A stretch of 6,038 nucleotides of DNA from assembly GCA_024640205.1 (NCBI GenBank), contig JAHEFL010000125.1, forward strand, positions 1-6,038, written 5' to 3'. Both the position numbers and the translations under genes were made by a program. The stretch comes from Flavobacteriales bacterium (GTDB lineage Bacteria; Bacteroidota; Bacteroidia; Flavobacteriales_F; PHOS-HE28). Position 1 is the first letter of the stretch, and the number at the start of each line of letters is the position of its first letter. Below, piece by piece: positions 1 to 3,526 of the stretch. The notes under the pieces were generated by a model. The model searched no databases, was not told where the DNA came from, and saw only the letters and a list, made by a program, of their open reading frames with translations.

Positions 1-554
1 ACAAGGACATCGACGAGCTCTTAACCCAATATCGAAGCGAACGCAGACGACTGGCTTTTCAATTGGACAGGGTTCGTGAAGCGATCAAGGAATTACGCGC
101 GACCAGAAGCGACGGTCCGAAGAGCGTAACTGCTCCTGTAGCGAAACGAGGCCCTGGCAGACCCAGGAAGAACCCTGCTGATAAAACGCGCAAAGCCAAG
201 TCCGGAAGAAGGAAGAAAAGGACCGTGGTGGGAGGCTACCGTCTCAGTGATTGGGATAACGCAGTGATCACCAGCATCCGCAAGGCGGACCAATTGCTGC
301 CCAAGGAGGATATCCTGAACGCCATTGCCAATTGGGCTAAGAAAGCGGAACCCCAAATGAGCGCAGCGGACGTGGAAGCCAAATTGACCAGGGTCCTTCA
401 AAAACTAAGTGGAAAGCGCGGTGAGTTAGGCACCCATCGCACCGGCCTTCGCCGCGGATACCACTATGGACTGAAAGAGTGGTTCTTCGCAAGCAGCGGT
501 GCTCTCCGGAAACAACATTACGACAAGTTGGTCCTCATGGAGGAAAAGGCGTGA
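1..554 (+). CDS. AT-hook / probable winged-helix DNA-binding protein, 5'-partial
   Basis: I recognise no named family. The frame is open to the left edge: from base 3 it reads KDIDELLTQYRSERRRLAFQL before the first possible start, a TTG at 63. This stretch is a heptad-like charged helix continuing smoothly into DRVREAIKEL, so the true start is most likely upstream and the TTG internal. In the 183 visible residues, the order is: coiled coil (1-31); a low-complexity linker with an AT-hook core, RGPGRPRKNP (49-58), which in other proteins binds the minor groove of AT-rich DNA; a strongly basic tract, KTRKAKSGRRKKR (61-73); then a folded C-terminal domain (about 80-165) with three predicted helices and a closing GLRRGYHYGLKEWF hairpin, resembling a winged helix. 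I infer a nucleoid-associated or regulatory DNA-binding protein. The coiled coil may dimerise it. The stop is the TGA at 552-554. DNA binding is well supported by composition; the winged-helix call is from pattern only. Confidence 0.8.
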   Translation, partial: KDIDELLTQYRSERRRLAFQLDRVREAIKELRATRSDGPKSVTAPVAKRGPGRPRKNPADKTRKAKSGRRKKRTVVGGYRLSDWDNAVITSIRKADQLLPKEDILNAIANWAKKAEPQMSAADVEAKLTRVLQKLSGKRGELGTHRTGLRRGYHYGLKEWFFASSGALRKQHYDKLVLMEEKA

Positions 555-570
555 GTAGCGGCCATCCTAC

Positions 571-600
571 GGCGCCAATTGGTCGCCGGTAATTGGCACC
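571..600 (+). other. Imperfect hairpin between the AT-hook gene and the USP gene
   Basis: GGcGCCAATT (571-580) pairs with AATTGGCaCC (591-600) over ten positions with one mismatch, around a 10-nt loop. It lies 17 bp after the AT-hook stop. No T-run follows, so it is not a classical intrinsic terminator. It could be a transcript 3' end, a leader structure for the stress-protein mRNA, or a protein-binding dyad (the left arm holds the palindrome CCAATTGG, 575-582). The inverted repeat is directly visible; any function is inference. Confidence 0.35.
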
Positions 601-631
601 GGAGTCCGTCCGATTCCGTGCGATCGTATCG

Positions 632-639
632 TAACTTCG
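632..639 (+). promoter_or_regulatory. Possible Bacteroidota -7-like box (TAACTTCG)
   Basis: TAACTTCG matches the Bacteroidota sigma-ABfr -7 consensus TAnnTTTG except for C at the third T. It ends 8 bp before the stress-protein ATG. I see no convincing TTG/TTTG -33 element about 20 bp upstream, and the closeness to the start would imply an almost leaderless mRNA. The call is weak. Confidence 0.2.
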
Positions 640-647
640 GGCTGTAC

Positions 648-1091
648 ATGAGGAATTTTCTTGTTGCCATCGATTTTTCCCCCGTCACCCAAAGCGTGCT
701 GGAGTTAGCGGGAAAATTAGCGGGACCGGTCGGCGCCAAATTGTGGTTGCTCCACGTTGCGGCACCGGACCCGGACTTCGTCGGATTCAAAGTGGGGCCT
801 TCCTATATCCGGGATCATCAAGCGGATATTCTTCGGCAGGAGCATAAGGATCTGCAGGCCATGGCCGTGGAATTGGAACAGCAAGGACAGGATGTTGAGG
901 CCCTCATGGTCCAGGGACCAACGACCGATACGATCACCGAAATGACAGGGAAACTGGAAGCCGATCTGATCATCATGGGAAGTCATGGGAAGGGAGCTTT
1001 GTTCCGTGCCATGGTGGGAAGTGTCAGTGAACAGGTCCTCCGAGAAAGCACCGTACCCGTTCTCATCGTCCCCAGCCCCGATCGTCCCTGA
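648..1091 (+). CDS. Universal stress protein (UspA family), single domain
   Basis: A 147-residue Usp domain, the usual length for a single-domain member. It opens with the family's first strand, MRNFLVAIDFSP, carrying D9 at the expected nucleotide-binding position. It ends with the signature G-x2-G-x9-G-S (GSHG at 111-114, GS at 124-125) followed by STVPVLIVPSP. This motif is typical of the ATP-binding UspFG-type subgroup, so ATP binding is likely. Such cytoplasmic proteins usually dimerise and help survival under starvation, oxidative or respiratory stress; the specific role here is unknown. I chose the ATG at 648 because it begins the first beta strand. The in-frame TTG at 579 would add 23 residues resembling no Usp sequence and would start inside the upstream hairpin. 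No Shine-Dalgarno is visible. The dehydrogenase gene starts 12 bp after the stop, suggesting an operon. Confidence 0.93.
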   Translation: MRNFLVAIDFSPVTQSVLELAGKLAGPVGAKLWLLHVAAPDPDFVGFKVGPSYIRDHQADILRQEHKDLQAMAVELEQQGQDVEALMVQGPTTDTITEMTGKLEADLIIMGSHGKGALFRAMVGSVSEQVLRESTVPVLIVPSPDRP

Positions 1092-1103
1092 CCTTAACAA
1101 CGG

Positions 1104-2219
1104 ATGAGACGAATTCTCGGTTCCGCCGCGTTGATCATATTATGCAGTTCCGTGTGCGTGCCGGATCTTCTCCCGCACGGCCCGAAGCTTGACCGCGTCA
1201 AGCTGCCGGAGGGGTTCTCGATATCGGTGTTCGCATCGGACGTGAAGAATGCTCGGGCCATGTGCTGGGGAGAGAACGGAACGCTGTTCGTCGGTAGCCG
1301 GGGTGAAGGTGTTGTCCATGCCTTGCGCGATACCAACTCAGATGGTCGTGCGGATATGCATTACGTTGTTGCCTCGGACCTGCGCATGCCCGTTGGTGTG
1401 GCGTTCAGGAACGGGTCCCTGTACGTCAGTGCGGTGGACAGGATCGTGCGGCTCGATGGGATCGAGGATCGATTGGATGACCCTCCCCCACCGTTACTCG
1501 TAACGGACAAATACCCCAGCGACACGCATCATGGCTGGAAGTTCATCGCGTTCGGACCGGACGACAAGCTATACGTACCGGTCGGCGCACCGTGTAACAA
1601 TTGCCTCAACAACGACCCCATCTATGCCTCGATCACACGCATCGATCCGGATGGATCGCACCGCGAGGTCATAGCCTACGGGGTGCGCAACACCGTTGGT
1701 TTCGACTGGCATCCGGTAACGGGTGAACTCTGGTTCACCGACAACGGCCGCGACATGCTCGGCGATGATATTCCGGATTGTGAACTGAACCGACTATCCA
1801 AGCCCGGCGAGCATTTCGGGTATCCGTTCTGTCACGCTCCCGGTATCCCGGACCCGGAATTCGGATCGCAGCGGTCCTGTGACAAATTCACGCGTGAAGC
1901 AGCGGTGCTCGGTCCTCACACGGCTCCGCTTGGTATGCGTTTCTATACTGGTGATCAATTCCCCGATAAGTACCGCAACGCCATTTTCATCGCCCAACAT
2001 GGAAGTTGGAACCGCAGCACACCGATAGGATACCGCTTGGTCGTGGCTTACCCGATGCCGGACGGCTCGGCCCGGACCGAGGTTTTTGCCGAAGGCTGGT
2101 TGAAGGGGAATAGTGCGTGGGGACGACCGGTGGATGTCTTGGTCGCACCGGATGGGAGTCTGCTCGTCAGCGATGATTCGGCGGATATGATCTATCGCAT
2201 CACATACGTGGGTGAATGA
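1104..2219 (+). CDS. PQQ-type sugar / L-sorbosone dehydrogenase-like beta-propeller protein, exported
   Basis: This 371-residue protein resembles the soluble glucose / L-sorbosone dehydrogenase family, six-bladed propellers that oxidise sugars or related alcohols and aldehydes with PQQ. A basic start and hydrophobic core (MRRILGSAALIILCSSVC) act as an export signal; no good lipobox is seen. Motifs in order: LPEGFSISVFA (34-44); a Ca-loop-like DTNSDGRAD (76-84); DTHHGWKFIAFGPDDKLYVPVG (140-161), where H143 aligns by spacing with the catalytic His of soluble glucose dehydrogenase; CNNC (164-167), possibly a disulfide; RNTVGFDWHP (195-204), whose Arg-Asn matches a PQQ/substrate-site pair; FTDNGRD (211-217); AQHGSWNRS (297-305); WGRPVD (339-344) and DGSLLVSDD (350-358). 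No CxxCH heme motif is present, so an electron acceptor would be separate. It lies 12 bp after the stress-protein gene and is probably co-transcribed. Family is confident; substrate and actual PQQ use are not. Confidence 0.88.
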   Translation: MRRILGSAALIILCSSVCVPDLLPHGPKLDRVKLPEGFSISVFASDVKNARAMCWGENGTLFVGSRGEGVVHALRDTNSDGRADMHYVVASDLRMPVGVAFRNGSLYVSAVDRIVRLDGIEDRLDDPPPPLLVTDKYPSDTHHGWKFIAFGPDDKLYVPVGAPCNNCLNNDPIYASITRIDPDGSHREVIAYGVRNTVGFDWHPVTGELWFTDNGRDMLGDDIPDCELNRLSKPGEHFGYPFCHAPGIPDPEFGSQRSCDKFTREAAVLGPHTAPLGMRFYTGDQFPDKYRNAIFIAQHGSWNRSTPIGYRLVVAYPMPDGSARTEVFAEGWLKGNSAWGRPVDVLVAPDGSLLVSDDSADMIYRITYVGE

Positions 2220-2240
2220 CCTGCTGGCCACTTTGCACGA

Positions 2241-2259
2241 TTGCGTGTTGAAACACCAA
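2241..2259 (+). terminator. Weak stem-loop after the dehydrogenase gene
   Basis: TTG-c-GTGT (2241-2248) pairs with ACAC-CAA (2253-2259) around a TGAA tetraloop, with one bulged C. It begins 22 bp after the dehydrogenase stop and could mark the end of the stress-protein/dehydrogenase transcript. There is no T-run, and a second weak stem follows (CACCC 2274-2278 with GGGTG 2287-2291). Both could be chance. Confidence 0.25.
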
Positions 2260-2307
2260 GGCACCGGCTGCGGCACCCAGTGTCACGGGTGATCGATCTT
2301 CGCGTTC

Positions 2308-2772
2308 ATGAAGCTCTTATTTCTTGTCGTTGTCATCTCCCTTCTTTGTGCACGTGGAAGCGCGCAGGATTCCGGCTTCGGGCTGGGTATCGTGATCGGT
2401 GACCCGACAGGACTGGCGGCCAAGGCATGGACCGGGAGCGATAGAGCCCTGGCCTTCGCATTGGCTTGGGGCGGGATCGGCAATGACAACGGTTACTTCC
2501 ATGTTCAGGGCGACTACCTGTTCCACAATTTCTCCCTGATCACAGTATCCAAGGGAAAACTAGCCCTGTATTATGGACCCGGTGCACGCTTGCGCCTTTC
2601 GGAGAACAGCGATACGCGACTGGGGCTCCGGTTCCCGGTAGGACTCGACTACCTCTTCGAGGGTGCGCCAGTGGATGTGTTCGTGGAATTGGCCCCTACC
2701 CTCGACCTGATCCCGGGCACAAGCTTTGACCTCGACGCCGGGATCGGTTTCCGCTACTGGTTCGGCAAATAG
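2308..2772 (+). CDS. Small exported outer-membrane beta-barrel-type protein, function unknown
   Basis: A 154-residue protein with a clear Sec signal peptide: MK, hydrophobic core LLFLVVVISLLC, then an ARGSAQ-D cleavage region near residue 20. The mature part consists of alternating strands rich in Gly and aromatics: FGLGIVIGDPTGLAAKAW, RALAFALAWG, YFHVQGDYLFHN, LALYYGPGARLRL, RLGLRFPVGLDYLF, VDVFVELAPTLDLIP, FDLDAGIGFRYWF. This spacing suggests about eight strands, and the near-terminal aromatic signature (RYWFGK) is typical of outer-membrane barrels. I recognise the pattern from uncharacterised proteins common in Bacteroidota, with the GDPTGL, LYYG-GAR and LDLIP blocks conserved; BAPKO_0422-like small barrels are a possible relative. 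No enzymatic motif is seen, so a structural or small-pore role is only a guess. There is no Shine-Dalgarno before the ATG. The last 19 bp overlap the convergent PAP2 gene. Confidence 0.8.
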   Translation: MKLLFLVVVISLLCARGSAQDSGFGLGIVIGDPTGLAAKAWTGSDRALAFALAWGGIGNDNGYFHVQGDYLFHNFSLITVSKGKLALYYGPGARLRLSENSDTRLGLRFPVGLDYLFEGAPVDVFVELAPTLDLIPGTSFDLDAGIGFRYWFGK

Positions 2773-3461
2773 ATCGGACCGCGATCCAGCCATTGGCGCG
2801 TCCGGAACCCCGACCGGTACAACCAATGGTACACCAGCAAAGCCGTGACCGAGCCCAGAAGGGCGCCGGCCAGGACGTCCTCGGTAAAATGCTGTGACAG
2901 GTATACCCTGGAAAAAGCAAGAACAGAAGCCAGCACCGCCAGTGCTGCGGCCCATTTCCTTTGTCCGATAATTACCGCTAGCGCCAGACACATGCTGAAC
3001 GCGGCCGTGGAATGACCACTTGGAAAACTGAAGTGGTGGTTCAGGTCCAAGTTGACCATCCAATGCATGTCACCCAATGCGGACCGGAACATGGCTGGCC
3101 GGTCACAATCCGCAAAGACCGATCGCTTGAGCACTTGTACCAGGATCGCGCTCAGGCCGCAGCTCAAACCCACCATCAGGAACGAGCGCACGCTCTTGAA
3201 CAACAGTAAGATCAGCGCCAGAGCCGTTGGGACAAGGCCATCCGCTACATGCGTGATGTACTGGAAGAACAGATCCGACCAATGCGCGTGCCATTTATTG
3301 ATCCAGGCATGCAACTCCAATTTGTCCATCAGGCCCACCCCTACCAAGCCCGGTATTGCAAGCACAATCGCCACGGACATGAAGACCAACACCGCATTCC
3401 GTCGCTGCATTCGGCGAATGTAGGCATGCCGATCATCCACGATCGATCGTGGATCCCGCAT
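2754..3461 (-). CDS. PAP2-family membrane phosphatase (phosphatidic acid phosphatase type 2)
   Basis: An integral membrane phosphatase with the full three-part PAP2 signature. Numbering from the ATG at 3461 (235 residues): K112...R121-P122 (KRSVFADCDRP), PSGH at 147-150 with catalytic H150, and SRVYLSQHFTED with S184-R185, nucleophile H191 and D195. About six hydrophobic helices are seen, the first at 22-44. Family members remove phosphate from phosphatidic acid, phosphatidylglycerol phosphate, undecaprenyl diphosphate or lipid A on the periplasmic face; which substrate applies cannot be told. The first motif is K-x8-RP rather than the textbook K-x6-RP. Start choice is uncertain: TTG at 3497 (247 residues), ATG at 3461 (chosen), or ATG at 3410 (218 residues, just before helix 1, with TACATTCG 4 bp upstream). 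With the last choice the 20-bp palindrome becomes intergenic. The gene is divergent from the TonB receptor and overlaps the barrel gene tail to tail. Confidence 0.92.
   Translation of the reverse strand: MRDPRSIVDDRHAYIRRMQRRNAVLVFMSVAIVLAIPGLVGVGLMDKLELHAWINKWHAHWSDLFFQYITHVADGLVPTALALILLLFKSVRSFLMVGLSCGLSAILVQVLKRSVFADCDRPAMFRSALGDMHWMVNLDLNHHFSFPSGHSTAAFSMCLALAVIIGQRKWAAALAVLASVLAFSRVYLSQHFTEDVLAGALLGSVTALLVYHWLYRSGFRTRQWLDRGPIYLPNQ
3435..3454. repeat. Perfect 20-bp palindrome in the divergent start region
   Basis: The half-site ATCCACGATC is followed directly by its exact reverse complement GATCGTGGAT, with no spacer. It lies 73 bp before the TonB-receptor ATG. It is within PAP2 codons 3-9 if that gene starts at 3461, but upstream of PAP2 if it starts at 3410. 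A gapless 10-bp dyad here fits a dimeric-repressor operator. The palindrome is seen directly; the operator role is inference. Confidence 0.5.
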
Positions 3462-3480
3462 CGGGTGAATACCCCGATCG

Positions 3481-3502
3481 GAGTATTGCACGCTCAATAG
3501 TC
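3481..3502. promoter_or_regulatory. Imperfect dyad between the divergent starts
   Basis: TATTG (3484-3488) and CAATA (3495-3499) are exact inverted repeats around a 6-bp centre. The symmetry extends outward as GA/TC (3481-3482 with 3501-3502) past one G-G mismatch. The dyad overlaps the possible -33 element of the receptor promoter, a usual place for an operator. It does not resemble a classical AT-rich Fur box. Confidence 0.35.
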
Positions 3503-3516
3503 GGCCGGGACTTTTG
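3485..3516 (+). promoter_or_regulatory. Candidate promoter for the TonB receptor
   Basis: ATTG (3485-3488) followed after 20 bp by GACTTTTG (3509-3516) approximates the Bacteroidota promoter TTTG-N19/21-TAnnTTTG. The TTTG half of the -7 box is intact, the leading T is G, and the -33 has one mismatch. It ends 10 bp before the ATG at 3527, so the leader would be only a few bases, which weakens the call. Confidence 0.3.
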
Positions 3517-3526
3517 CGACCCGAAC

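Noticed and set aside
579..647. TTG-initiated N-terminal extension of the stress protein
   Set aside because: The 23 extra residues match no Usp N-terminus and begin inside the intergenic hairpin; the ATG at 648 starts exactly at the first beta strand.
1794..2276. 160-residue minus-strand open frame opposite the dehydrogenase
   Set aside because: Antisense to the conserved AQHGSWNRS and WGRPVD blocks of the dehydrogenase, with no coherent protein features.
2560..3063. 167-residue minus-strand frame spanning the barrel gene end and the PAP2 end
   Set aside because: Out of frame with PAP2, which has all its catalytic motifs in its own frame; the translation is Gly/Arg-rich shadow sequence.
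3449..3526. GTG-initiated N-terminal extension of the TonB receptor
   Set aside because: It would bury the clear signal peptide 26 residues inside the protein and would overlap the divergent PAP2 start.
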